A stretch of 7,894 bases of DNA from positions 1 through 7,894 of the forward strand of contig DATGJP010000022.1 in assembly GCA_035295125.1 (NCBI GenBank). Direction: 5' to 3'. The notes below the pieces were generated by a model that worked only from the letters and a program-made list of their open reading frames with translations, searched no databases and was not told the origin of the DNA. Positions 1 to 5,472 of the stretch are shown here, piece after piece (within the stretch, counting starts at the first letter, position 1; every line of letters starts with the position of its first letter). The DNA comes from JAICMB01 sp035295125 (GTDB taxonomy: Bacteria; Acidobacteriota; Terriglobia; Bryobacterales; Bryobacteraceae). Both the position numbers and the translations under genes were made by a program.

Positions 1-2
1 CG

Positions 3-137
3 GACGTAATGACCGGAAAGACCTTTCGTGTCCACGGAGCCACAGAACAGGAAGTTGTCCTCCCCCAAGCGATCTTGGATTTCCTCGACGCTTTTAATCG
101 CGGAGCCTACCCGGAACTTGAACTACCGCCCGAATAA
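3..137 (+). CDS. C-terminal end of an unrecognised protein (partial)
   Basis: The frame enters from the left edge and ends at TAA 135-137, giving about 44 residues that finish LELPPE. The segment has the mix of hydrophobic and charged residues of a folded protein (VVLPQAILDFLDAFNRGAYP), unlike the Pro/Arg-rich translations of the other frames here. An ATG at 9 is in frame, so a complete 42-aa protein is possible, but nothing upstream of it is visible and a longer gene cut by the window edge is more likely. I do not recognise the family. It reads in the same direction as the small genes starting at 864 but is separated from them by the long hairpin-rich stretch. Confidence 0.55.
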   Translation, partial: DVMTGKTFRVHGATEQEVVLPQAILDFLDAFNRGAYPELELPPE

Positions 138-863
138 CCTGGGCACATCGCCATTCGGCGACCGCGTGCTCACGGGCTGCGCTACCGCTTCGGTCCTCTT
201 CGAGGGACGGCTTACGCCCCCTCACGCCCGCCTTGTGCTGCGGCCTGCCGGCCTGAATCGGACACCCTCGGTGCCGCCGTTTTCTGACGAAGGTTTGGGG
301 GAGCATCCCCCGCCCGTCAAGGACCGGAGCACGCGACCTCACGCGGCTTCCTCCCAACCTTCCGCGCTCGTGCCTCGCTTGTGCAGGCCGGTGCCCTCCG
401 CTCCGGTCGTCCTTGACTGGCTTCCCCCCTTTCACGATTGGGCTTTCGCCCCCCTTCCGCCAAAAAACGCTGCTCGCGTTTCGCGTAAGGGGCCATACTC
501 AGAACTGCGGCACCATTCTCTTGCCGCCACCCCGGATACCCGACCGGGGTTTCATCTATACCCGGTGGGGGCAGGCACGATACCGGGCACGGGCACGTCT
601 TCATGCGATCCGGTTCTCGGTTCACGCTCACCTGCCATCTCCTTGCCGCTTTCGCAACAGCCCGCCGACGGCCTTTCAATCCGTGGTCTTAAGCCGCCCG
701 CCGGAGCCTGCAAGCTGCCAAGGCCGCTTTCCTGAAGGAAGCCTTCGGCCTTTCGCTTGCACGTGCGCTTCACGTGCGTTCCGCCTCCGCTCTGGGGCGG
801 CTTTCAGCCGACCCCGGAAAGGCCGCATGGGGCGGCCTGAAACTTGAAGCAAGGAGACTAACT
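138..863. other. Long hairpin-dense non-coding region, candidate structured RNA or leader
   Basis: About 725 bases with no convincing gene. ORFs are open in several frames on both strands, but all encode Pro/Arg/Ser-rich sequence without a fold-like pattern. The stretch is full of inverted repeats. Short hairpins: 184-194, 193-208, 263-273, a perfect 6-bp stem at 297-302/306-311, and 342-346/362-366. A long-range helix pairs 316-330 with 400-417 (15 bp, 3-base bulge). Two strong hairpins lie next to the start of the 55-aa gene (794-815 and 820-838). The plus strand is pyrimidine-rich. The minus strand is purine-rich and reads GAAA in the loop of the stem near 440-452, so an RNA from the minus strand is at least as likely as a plus-strand leader. 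No promoter or U-tract terminator was identified on either strand. A large structured RNA is an inference. Confidence 0.45.
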
Positions 864-1031
864 ATGACTGATTCTCTCGACATCCCTTTCTGCGAAGACC
901 TGTCCGACTGGGACCCGAATGACGTGCGTGACCTGATTCGCACGACACCGCTTCGCTACGACGATGATGGCATCCCGGTCGGTTACCATGCCGAACCGCT
1001 TTTTGGAATGGAGGTGGCCTATGCCGAATAA
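864..1031 (+). CDS. Small acidic hypothetical protein, 55 aa
   Basis: Start ATG 864 is preceded by a strong Shine-Dalgarno AAGGAGA at 851-857 with a 6-base spacer. This is far better than the upstream in-frame ATG at 774, which has no ribosome binding site and would translate hairpin sequence. The 55-aa product is acidic (SDWDPNDVRDL, RYDDDG) and carries one Cys. It has no membrane segment or signal peptide and I recognise no domain. Its last 11 bases overlap the start of the 166-aa gene at 1021, so the two are probably translationally coupled in one transcript that ends at the terminator at 1531-1560. Small acidic proteins of this kind are common in the accessory parts of plasmids and integrative elements. 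No function is claimed. Confidence 0.7.
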   Translation: MTDSLDIPFCEDLSDWDPNDVRDLIRTTPLRYDDDGIPVGYHAEPLFGMEVAYAE

Positions 1032-1521
1032 TGACGACATCAAGCAGACGGCTGACAGGTTCAGCTACCACCGCAGCAGCGACGGCTGCGATGACACCTT
1101 CCTTATCGAGGATAGAGACGGCCAGTGTATCCTCCAGCTTCACTTCTGGGACGAACCGGACACCACCGAGGCTGCAATGGCTGAAGCCAAGGCCCAGATG
1201 CTGGTTGCCGCCCTCAACCTCACCGGCAGCGGCTGGGTACTGCCACCGTACCCACACTGGACGCTTCGTCATGACAAGCAGATCGCGGACATCTGGGGAA
1301 TTGAAGACGTTCAGACGCTACGCCCCAAACTAACTGCCGATCAGGCATGGGAAATCCTGCAACGGGTCGATGATGACCACGACCCCAACCACGGCATTAC
1401 GCGGAAGACCATACGGCGTGTAGCTGATGAATTGTTCCCGGAATCAGGCCGACGGAAGCCGAAACGGCCTCGCAACAAAAAACCCCGTACGCGACCAAGA
1501 CTGGACCCGATCCCGTTCTAA
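1021..1521 (+). CDS. Hypothetical mobile-element protein, 166 aa, with basic C-terminal tail
   Basis: ATG 1021 was chosen because GGAGGT at 1010-1015 sits 5 bases upstream. The same frame is open back to 964, but those codons overlap the 55-aa gene and lack a ribosome binding site. Residues about 20-67 (FLIEDRDGQCILQLHFWDEP, then an Ala-rich helix KAQMLVAALNL) resemble a layout often seen in phage and plasmid orphan proteins. Residues about 103-140 (LTADQAWEILQRVDDDHD, HGITRKTIRRVADELFPE) look like a second, helical module. The last 26 residues are strongly basic (GRRKPKRPRNKKPRTRPR), suggesting nucleic-acid contact or a flexible tail. It is acidic before the tail, cytoplasmic, and without membrane segments. 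An intrinsic terminator follows immediately. Family and function are not recognised. Confidence 0.83.
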   Translation: MPNNDDIKQTADRFSYHRSSDGCDDTFLIEDRDGQCILQLHFWDEPDTTEAAMAEAKAQMLVAALNLTGSGWVLPPYPHWTLRHDKQIADIWGIEDVQTLRPKLTADQAWEILQRVDDDHDPNHGITRKTIRRVADELFPESGRRKPKRPRNKKPRTRPRLDPIPF

Positions 1522-1530
1522 GCCAAGGCA

Positions 1531-1560
1531 GGCCGGACTTAACCGTCCGGCCTTTTTTTT
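1531..1560 (+). terminator. Intrinsic (Rho-independent) terminator
   Basis: A perfect 8-bp G/C-rich stem, GGCCGGAC (1531-1538) and GTCCGGCC (1545-1552), closes a 6-base loop and is followed directly by eight T residues (1553-1560). It lies 10 bases after the stop codon of the 166-aa gene and so ends the 864-1521 transcript. The T tract is on the plus strand only, so it should not act on transcripts from the opposite strand. Confidence 0.93.
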
Positions 1561-1587
1561 GCCCTCTCTGGACCTTCATCCCGAAGG

Positions 1588-1737
1588 TTACCGGATGGCC
1601 TGTTCCTGCTCTATCCACTCCCTGTCCTCACACACCATGAGCCTCTTCTGGCTCAAATCCGGTCCATACCCCTCCCTGAATGTCGCGTTCTGCGAGTTAA
1701 AGCAATAAGTTCCGAACGCTGTGTCGTTCGGCTGCAT
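1588..1737 (-). CDS. Possible small hypothetical protein, 49 aa
   Basis: An ORF on the minus strand from ATG 1737 to TAA 1588. Its product is rich in aromatic and charged residues (FGTYCFNSQNATFREGYGP, then VCEDREWIEQEQAIR), more protein-like than the other frames. It runs in the direction of the ankyrin and TadG-like genes upstream of it. Against it: the ribosome binding site is weak, the gene is short, and a perfect 7-bp hairpin (1712-1718/1725-1731) overlaps its first codons. The frame also extends upstream to ATG 1806, but that part reads as Arg-rich non-coding sequence. It may be a real small gene, a remnant of a longer one, or chance. Confidence 0.3.
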   Translation of the reverse strand: MQPNDTAFGTYCFNSQNATFREGYGPDLSQKRLMVCEDREWIEQEQAIR

Positions 1738-2163
1738 TATCCCGTTATCCCCACGCGACCGCCGTAGCTGGCGGACGGCGGATTGCCCGAACGGAGGCAG
1801 CCGCATCCGGCAGGGATCGCGTCCTTCGCCACCCCATGCCTCACGACGCAGTTTGCACCCCCATTTCCAGCACCATAGGCGTGAGCGTTCCTAAGAAATT
1901 TCAATTGAATCCTAAAATCTTTCCAAGAACAGGCGTCTCCCCTATGCACAGCATAGGCTGGCTGGAACGGTTCCAGCCAACAGACGCCTTCACAAGCTCG
2001 GGTTCCTGCGGCTTCCGGCCGCCAAGTGGGCTTGGCCCCGTTGCCTCCGAAGCAGAGCCGCAACCCTCGCTTGAAAGCGCCATCCAAGGCGGTCGTCGAG
2101 CTGGGCAAAATGTGCCTGCTCATGTCCGCCGTCCGGCCGAGCGGCGTTCGCCGTGCCTTCCTT
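1738..2163. other. Hairpin-rich intergenic region, candidate structured element
   Basis: No convincing gene. The region lies downstream of the ankyrin gene on the minus strand. A long imperfect helix pairs 1767-1782 (GCTGGCGGACGGCGGA) with 2125-2142, leaving only two bulged bases. Inside it are several further stems: 1800-1803/1808-1811, a Y-shaped element at 1931-1989, 2021-2026/2031-2036, 2040-2044/2060-2064, and 2068-2071/2076-2079. Nested stems closed by an outer helix suggest a folded RNA or DNA domain of about 375 bases. It could be the 3' region of the ankyrin transcript or a separate RNA; the strand is not settled and no terminator T tract is seen. Confidence 0.4.
1931..1989. repeat. 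Y-shaped (three-way) inverted-repeat element
   Basis: The outer 8-bp stem AGGCGTCT (1931-1938) pairs with AGACGCCT (1982-1989). It encloses two perfect hairpins side by side: CCTATGC/GCATAGG (1941-1947/1951-1957) and TGGCTGGAA/TTCCAGCCA (1959-1967/1971-1979), each with a 3-base loop. Only about five bases are left unpaired between the arms, which is unlikely to be accidental. It is not a tRNA: there is no anticodon or T arm. Possible roles are a folded RNA junction, a cruciform protein-binding site, or a remnant of a mobile-element end. Confidence 0.6.
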
Positions 2164-3156
2164 CTATAGTCCTTCACCAGGGTCGTTCAGGGCGGCTTGC
2201 CGTTGCCGTTCCCGCGCTGCCAGTGCCCTGACGGTGTGTTCGCTCTTGACCGGCTTTGCGGCGGGCGTGGCCGGGTTGAGCCTTGAGGCGGTCTCCAGGA
2301 GTTCTACGACGACGGTATGGCCGCCGGCGGCAGCCCAATATAGCGGCGTCCGCTGCTGGTCGTCCCTGGCGTTTAGGTCTGCGTTTTCTTCGATCAGCAG
2401 GCGGGCGAGGTCGGCGTGGCCATTTGCGGCTGCCCGGTGCAGCGGCGTCTGCTGCCAGTCGTCCCTGGCGTTTAGGTCTGCGTTTTCTTCGATCAGCAGG
2501 CGGGCAAGGTCGGCATGGCCGTGCATGGCAGCTAAATGCAGCGGCGTCTGCTGCTGGTTGTCCCCGGCGTTCGGGTCGGCACCTTTCTCGATCAGCAGGC
2601 GTGCGAAATCGGTATTATGGCCGTTTTCGGCAGCTAAATGCAGCGACGTCTGCTGCTGGCCGCTCATGGCCTTTGGGTCAGCTCCCTTCTCGATCAGCAG
2701 GCGGGCGAGGTCGGCGTGGCCATTTGCGGCTGCCCGGTGCAGCGGCGTCTGCTGCCAGTCGTCCCTGGCGTTTGGGTCGGCGCCTTTCTCGATCAGCACG
2801 CAGGCAAGGTCGGCATTCCCGTTCGTGGCACCTACATGCAGCGGCGTCCGCTGCTGGTCGTCACTGGCGTTTGGGTCAGCTCCCTTCTCGATCAGCAGCC
2901 GGGCGAAGTCGGCGTGGCCGTTCGCGGCAATCCAGTGCAGCGGCGTCTGCTGCCAATCGTCCCTGGCGTTTGGGTCGGCGCCTTTCTCGATCAGCAGGCG
3001 GGCAAGGTCGCTATCCCCGTACTCGGTAGCCCAGTGCAGCGGCGTTCGCTGAAGGTCGTCCTTCGCGCTTGCGTCGGCTCCTCCGCCGAGGGCTGCCTTC
3101 GCCTGCTCAAGATCGCCGCTCCGCGCGGCCTGAAAGAGTTGCTTTGTAGTTGTCAT
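2164..3156 (-). CDS. Ankyrin-repeat protein, 330 aa
   Basis: The protein is almost entirely ankyrin repeats. An N-terminal capping half-repeat (about 1-34) is followed by eight repeats starting near residues 35, 68, 101, 134, 167, 201, 234 and 267, each with the T-P-L-H (or variant) turn and the LLIEKGADPNA helix and loop. All are 33 residues long except the one at 167-200, which has one extra residue (NGHNTDFARLL). A short Ala/Arg-rich tail (about 295-330) ends the protein. There is no signal peptide or membrane segment, so a cytoplasmic protein-binding scaffold is expected; the partner is unknown. Start ATG 3156 opens the capping repeat correctly, with only a weak ribosome binding site. A weak promoter-like pair (TTGTTA at 3201-3206, TAGAGC at 3178-3183, 17-base spacer) lies upstream. 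The repeats are very similar at DNA level, indicating recent internal duplication. Ankyrin genes are often cargo or effector-like genes, but no secretion signal is visible here. Confidence 0.94.
   Translation of the reverse strand: MTTTKQLFQAARSGDLEQAKAALGGGADASAKDDLQRTPLHWATEYGDSDLARLLIEKGADPNARDDWQQTPLHWIAANGHADFARLLIEKGADPNASDDQQRTPLHVGATNGNADLACVLIEKGADPNARDDWQQTPLHRAAANGHADLARLLIEKGADPKAMSGQQQTSLHLAAENGHNTDFARLLIEKGADPNAGDNQQQTPLHLAAMHGHADLARLLIEENADLNARDDWQQTPLHRAAANGHADLARLLIEENADLNARDDQQRTPLYWAAAGGHTVVVELLETASRLNPATPAAKPVKSEHTVRALAARERQRQAALNDPGEGL
2390..2773 (-). repeat. Near-identical ~99-bp tandem repeats in the ankyrin gene
   Basis: The ankyrin coding units repeat with a period of 99 bp (one unit 102 bp). 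Bases 2390-2473 and 2690-2773 are identical over 84 bp at an offset of 300 bp. Neighbouring units differ at several positions. This pattern points to recent duplication or gene conversion between non-adjacent repeats. Confidence 0.85.
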
Positions 3157-3376
3157 GGTCTCATCCGTGAGGGTGTTGCTCTATTGTCCGAGCACATCGT
3201 TAACAAAGCCTTACCACGGACAAGAGTGCGGCGCAACCATCTTGGGGGTCTCTAGCTTCATCAAGCTAGGCACAATGTGCCTGCATCCAGAATTCAAGAG
3301 CGCATTCCAGAATGGTCTAAGACCCCACGCACCGACTCTCGCCCGGCAAGTCGAAGCGATAGCGGTCGGCCTGCCG
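3157..3376. other. Spacer between the ankyrin and TadG-like genes, with small hairpins
   Basis: No gene is supported in these 220 bases. It contains a perfect 7-bp hairpin, CTAGCTT/AAGCTAG (3252-3258/3263-3269), followed at once by the palindrome GGCACA-A-TGTGCC (3269-3281), which shares one base with it. The pair lies downstream of the TadG-like gene and upstream of the ankyrin gene, both read on the minus strand. No T tract follows on the minus strand, so it is not a standard intrinsic terminator; it could be a processing or attenuation site. Confidence 0.4.
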
Positions 3377-4774
3377 CTACTGGCTCAAGCGCAAAGTGCT
3401 GGAGGTAATGTGATTGGCAATGCTCTGAAACACGGCAGTTAACTGGGAACTGTCAGTTGCCGTATAATAGTAACTTGTATTGCTGGCGCAGTTTTCCAGC
3501 ATCGTCGCATTGTACGTGCCGGCAGGCCCGTAACCCACGGTAAATACGCGTATCCCTTTGGCAACAATGGCCTGGCACACACTGGTGGTCGTCGTATCAT
3601 CGCTCGATTGAGCAGGCCCCCCGGCATATTGGGGTTGCCCTACATATACGTTATTAGCCCCACCGACGACCAACACCACATTCTTACTGACCAGCGGGTT
3701 ATCGTCCAAGGGCAGGCCGGGCAGCCCAGCATTCCACAGTCCTCGCCAGTTAGGCGACAGCGCAAACCATCCCCACATCAACCCGACATTGGTACGCCGA
3801 TTGCCGCCTGTAGCTTTCATCGCTCCCAGGGCGCTGTTAATGCTGGTCCGAGTGCTCAGGCCAAATTGCATACTGACAAGTGATGGAGTCACGTAGTCAG
3901 CCGAATTGTCCAACGTGCCGTTGCAGTTAGCTTTGCCCTTGCCCTTGCCGCTGCCTTTATTCTTGTTATTGCCCGTCCCGTTGCAGTTGGGATTGTTATA
4001 ATCATAAGGCACGCGAAACCGGGTATCATCCGTCATCGGAGCCGCATCACTGGCATCAATCAGGGCATTGGGCGGATCATCGCTATTCCGGTTGGAAATG
4101 AAGCCGTTAGGATTAGCCGCCTGAGCTATGTAGTCGTCGTAATAGGGCACAAAGAAGGTTTGTATCCAGCTCACCCGGTTATCGCCGACATTGACATCCA
4201 CATCAAATGGCACCACGGAAACATAGACATTGCTCATGGAGCTGGCACCTCCTGAACATTTCGGGGCGCCAGCCCCGCCAAATATCAGGCACACCAGGGA
4301 CCGAGCGGCGGTGTTGATATCGGGTGTCTTGATGTTCCCAGAATTATCAAGCACCAATGCCAGTTCCAGTTGTTGCGGCGCTGCCAATTGGTATCCAGAA
4401 TTCACCCGCGCGGTAATGGTCATGGGACCACTGTTGGATAAAATCAGCGAAGGCACCGTGACGGGAATGGAGATGGTATATTGGCCGGTTGCCACCTGCG
4501 TGACGGTAATAGTACCTACCGTCGCTCCCATATAGCCGTTGAAATTGGCATTAAACAGGTTGGTTGCCTCGGTGACAACACTGATGGTGGCCGCCGTTGA
4601 TACCGCCCCAGTCAGCGCTGCATCAGCGGCGTTTTGCGCTCTGGAACGCACCGCGTACATGCGCCCGACATCTACCGTCAGCCCCAAAATGCTGATCAGC
4701 AAAGGTAACATCACCGCGATCAGGATAATGATGCCGCCTGAATCAGAGGAAAACAGCTTTCCGATCAATCGCAT
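3377..4774 (-). CDS. TadG-like protein: N-terminal Tad membrane anchor plus von Willebrand factor A domain, 465 aa
   Basis: Residues about 1-53 match the TadE/G-like N-terminus of Flp (Tad) pilus assembly proteins: a short start, one membrane segment (about 14-35, GIIILIAVMLPLLISILGLT) and the hallmark VDVGRMYAVRSRAQNAADAAL. The rest should lie in the periplasm. A von Willebrand A domain begins at LELALVLDNSGN (136-147) and continues with TNVGLMWGWFALSP (328-341), NVVLVVGGANN (365-375) and IRVFTVGYG (408-416). The metal site looks lost: DxSxS reads DNSGN (143-147), and the usual TDG reads VGG (370-372). A Gly/Lys/Asn-rich loop (268-282) lies between two NCNGT motifs. ATG 4774 is preferred over ATG 4864 because it starts the family N-terminus and lies about 32 bases after a predicted transcription start; no good ribosome binding site is seen. 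No other tad gene is in the window, so a role in pilus assembly is uncertain; surface adhesion is an alternative. Lower G+C than its neighbours suggests separate acquisition. Confidence 0.88.
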   Translation of the reverse strand: MRLIGKLFSSDSGGIIILIAVMLPLLISILGLTVDVGRMYAVRSRAQNAADAALTGAVSTAATISVVTEATNLFNANFNGYMGATVGTITVTQVATGQYTISIPVTVPSLILSNSGPMTITARVNSGYQLAAPQQLELALVLDNSGNIKTPDINTAARSLVCLIFGGAGAPKCSGGASSMSNVYVSVVPFDVDVNVGDNRVSWIQTFFVPYYDDYIAQAANPNGFISNRNSDDPPNALIDASDAAPMTDDTRFRVPYDYNNPNCNGTGNNKNKGSGKGKGKANCNGTLDNSADYVTPSLVSMQFGLSTRTSINSALGAMKATGGNRRTNVGLMWGWFALSPNWRGLWNAGLPGLPLDDNPLVSKNVVLVVGGANNVYVGQPQYAGGPAQSSDDTTTTSVCQAIVAKGIRVFTVGYGPAGTYNATMLENCASNTSYYYTATDSSQLTAVFQSIANHITSSTLRLSQ

Positions 4775-4812
4775 AGAGGGATGCCTGCGCCTGTTACGAT
4801 GTGAAGCATACC

Positions 4813-4841
4813 TTAATAAGGTGAAGAATAGGTAAAGACAA
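4813..4841 (-). promoter_or_regulatory. Candidate sigma70-type promoter for the TadG-like gene
   Basis: On the minus strand TTGTCT (4841-4836) and TATTAA (4818-4813) are separated by exactly 17 bases; each matches four of six consensus positions. The predicted transcription start is near 4806, about 32 bases before the preferred ATG at 4774 and downstream of the alternative ATG at 4864, which supports the shorter protein. Confidence 0.5.
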
Positions 4842-4928
4842 GGGCTGAAGCGGGCTGCGCGCATGGGCCGCCGACGCGGGGAGGGGCTGAAAATGGTCTC
4901 ACACTGAGGCGGGCAATAGCCAGCATAT

Positions 4929-4967
4929 CTGCGGCTTACAGCGGTATGAAAGCGCTGTAAGGCGCAG
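4929..4967. promoter_or_regulatory. Inverted repeat between divergent genes, candidate operator
   Basis: CTGCG-G-CTTACAGCG (4929-4943) pairs with CGCTGTAAG-G-CGCAG (4953-4967): 14 of 15 positions are complementary around a 9-base loop, the exception being a central G/G mismatch. It lies between the candidate promoter of the TadG-like gene and that of the small membrane protein gene. No T tract follows on either strand, so it is not an intrinsic terminator. A regulator-binding site or a recombination or junction relic is possible. Confidence 0.45.
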
Positions 4968-5017
4968 AAACCCTCACTTTACTGCATATCAACACGCGCA
5001 AAGCCGCAGCCAGCCTA

Positions 5018-5046
5018 TTGCGCAGCGATTTGAACAGTGGTACAAT
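5018..5046 (+). promoter_or_regulatory. Candidate promoter for the 69-aa membrane protein gene
   Basis: TTGCGC (5018-5023) and TACAAT (5041-5046, five of six consensus bases) are 17 bases apart. Transcription would begin about 7 bases after the -10 box, at or next to the A of the ATG at 5053, giving a leaderless mRNA. No Shine-Dalgarno sequence is present between the -10 box and the ATG. Confidence 0.4.
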
Positions 5047-5052
5047 TCGCTT

Positions 5053-5262
5053 ATGTCCATGCCTCCGACATATCGCCTTAGCGAGCTGGGTCCACAGGCC
5101 CAGCAGATGTCGAAGAACTGCGGCAGCGAACGCATGGCGATGGTTCTCCAATACGTCGCCCTCGGCTCCATGATCGTCATGGCCGGTGCCGCTGCCGCCC
5201 AGGTGCTGAGAGATGCTTTCGGTCCGACCGAGCATCACCGAGGCCACGGCCGGTCGAGGTGA
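5053..5262 (+). CDS. Small single-pass membrane protein, 69 aa, unrecognised
   Basis: Runs from ATG 5053 to TGA 5260-5262. Residues 1-28 are polar (MSMPPTYRLSELGPQAQQ, then KNCGSER). Residues about 29-52 form one hydrophobic segment (VLQYVALGSMIVMAGAAAAQVL). The tail is short and His/Arg-rich (residues 59-69). This is the layout of a small inner-membrane protein, but I recognise no family. It is the first plus-strand ORF after the divergent region, about 100 bases upstream of the ATG at 5364, so it may be co-transcribed with the downstream genes. The start lacks a ribosome binding site and lies at the predicted transcription start. Frames on the opposite strand over this stretch are Ala/Arg-rich and look like shadows. 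Confidence is limited by its small size. Confidence 0.5.
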   Translation: MSMPPTYRLSELGPQAQQMSKNCGSERMAMVLQYVALGSMIVMAGAAAAQVLRDAFGPTEHHRGHGRSR

Positions 5263-5415
5263 CCATGCCGCGTCAGCCCCGCCTGGAGCTCCGCCAAGAA
5301 CCACGCCGTGACGCACGTCAGGCTGGGCACAACCCGCAGCGGACGGAGGCAACCCCTTGACGTATGCCGAAGAAGCCGCCGTCGTGGGACCAGCCCACCT
5401 TATTCCCTCTTCAAT

Positions 5416-5444
5416 TTGACAATTCACACGAACCGAAAAACGAT
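5416..5444 (+). promoter_or_regulatory. Possible promoter with a perfect -35 box
   Basis: TTGACA at 5416-5421 matches the -35 consensus exactly. At 17-base spacing the -10 position reads AACGAT (5439-5444), only three of six. If active it would start transcription just ahead of the 102-aa gene. The same bases may also be coding in the frame from 5364. Confidence 0.2.
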
Positions 5445-5472
5445 GTAACATCACCAGTCAAAGGAGAAGACG

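Noticed and set aside
94..679. Minus-strand ORFs of 113 and 120 aa in the same region
   Set aside because: Arg/Gly-rich, mutually overlapping in different frames, no ribosome binding sites; their sequence is explained better by the helices.
28..735. A 235-aa plus-strand ORF across the left non-coding region
   Set aside because: The product is Pro/Arg/Ser-rich without a fold-like pattern, has no ribosome binding site, overlaps the better ending at 137, and runs through many strong inverted repeats. Similar long frames are open on the opposite strand, as expected of G/C-rich DNA.
138..863. Group II intron
   Set aside because: I looked for the domain V hairpin signature and an intron-encoded reverse transcriptase and saw neither.
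1931..1989. tRNA or tRNA-like gene
   Set aside because: It has three arms but no anticodon loop, T-loop signature or 7-bp acceptor ending in CCA.
2390..3050. CRISPR-like or satellite repeat array
   Set aside because: The 99-bp period has no unique spacers and translates in one frame to canonical ankyrin repeats.
2153..3255. Plus-strand ORFs of 299, 248 and 205 aa
   Set aside because: They are antisense readings of the ankyrin repeats, and their periodic sequence simply mirrors the 99-bp coding repeats.
4775..4864. Upstream start at ATG 4864 for the TadG-like protein
   Set aside because: It would add 30 residues not typical of the family and begins upstream of the candidate promoter; ATG 4774 starts the expected short N-terminus.
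5265..5360. 31-aa plus-strand ORF between the membrane protein and 5364
   Set aside because: Very short, Arg/Gln-rich, and its ribosome-binding-like GAGGTGA is only 2 bases from the ATG.
4936..5454. 172-aa minus-strand ORF
   Set aside because: Opposes the small membrane protein ORF, crosses the inverted repeat and the candidate promoter, and has no recognisable protein features.
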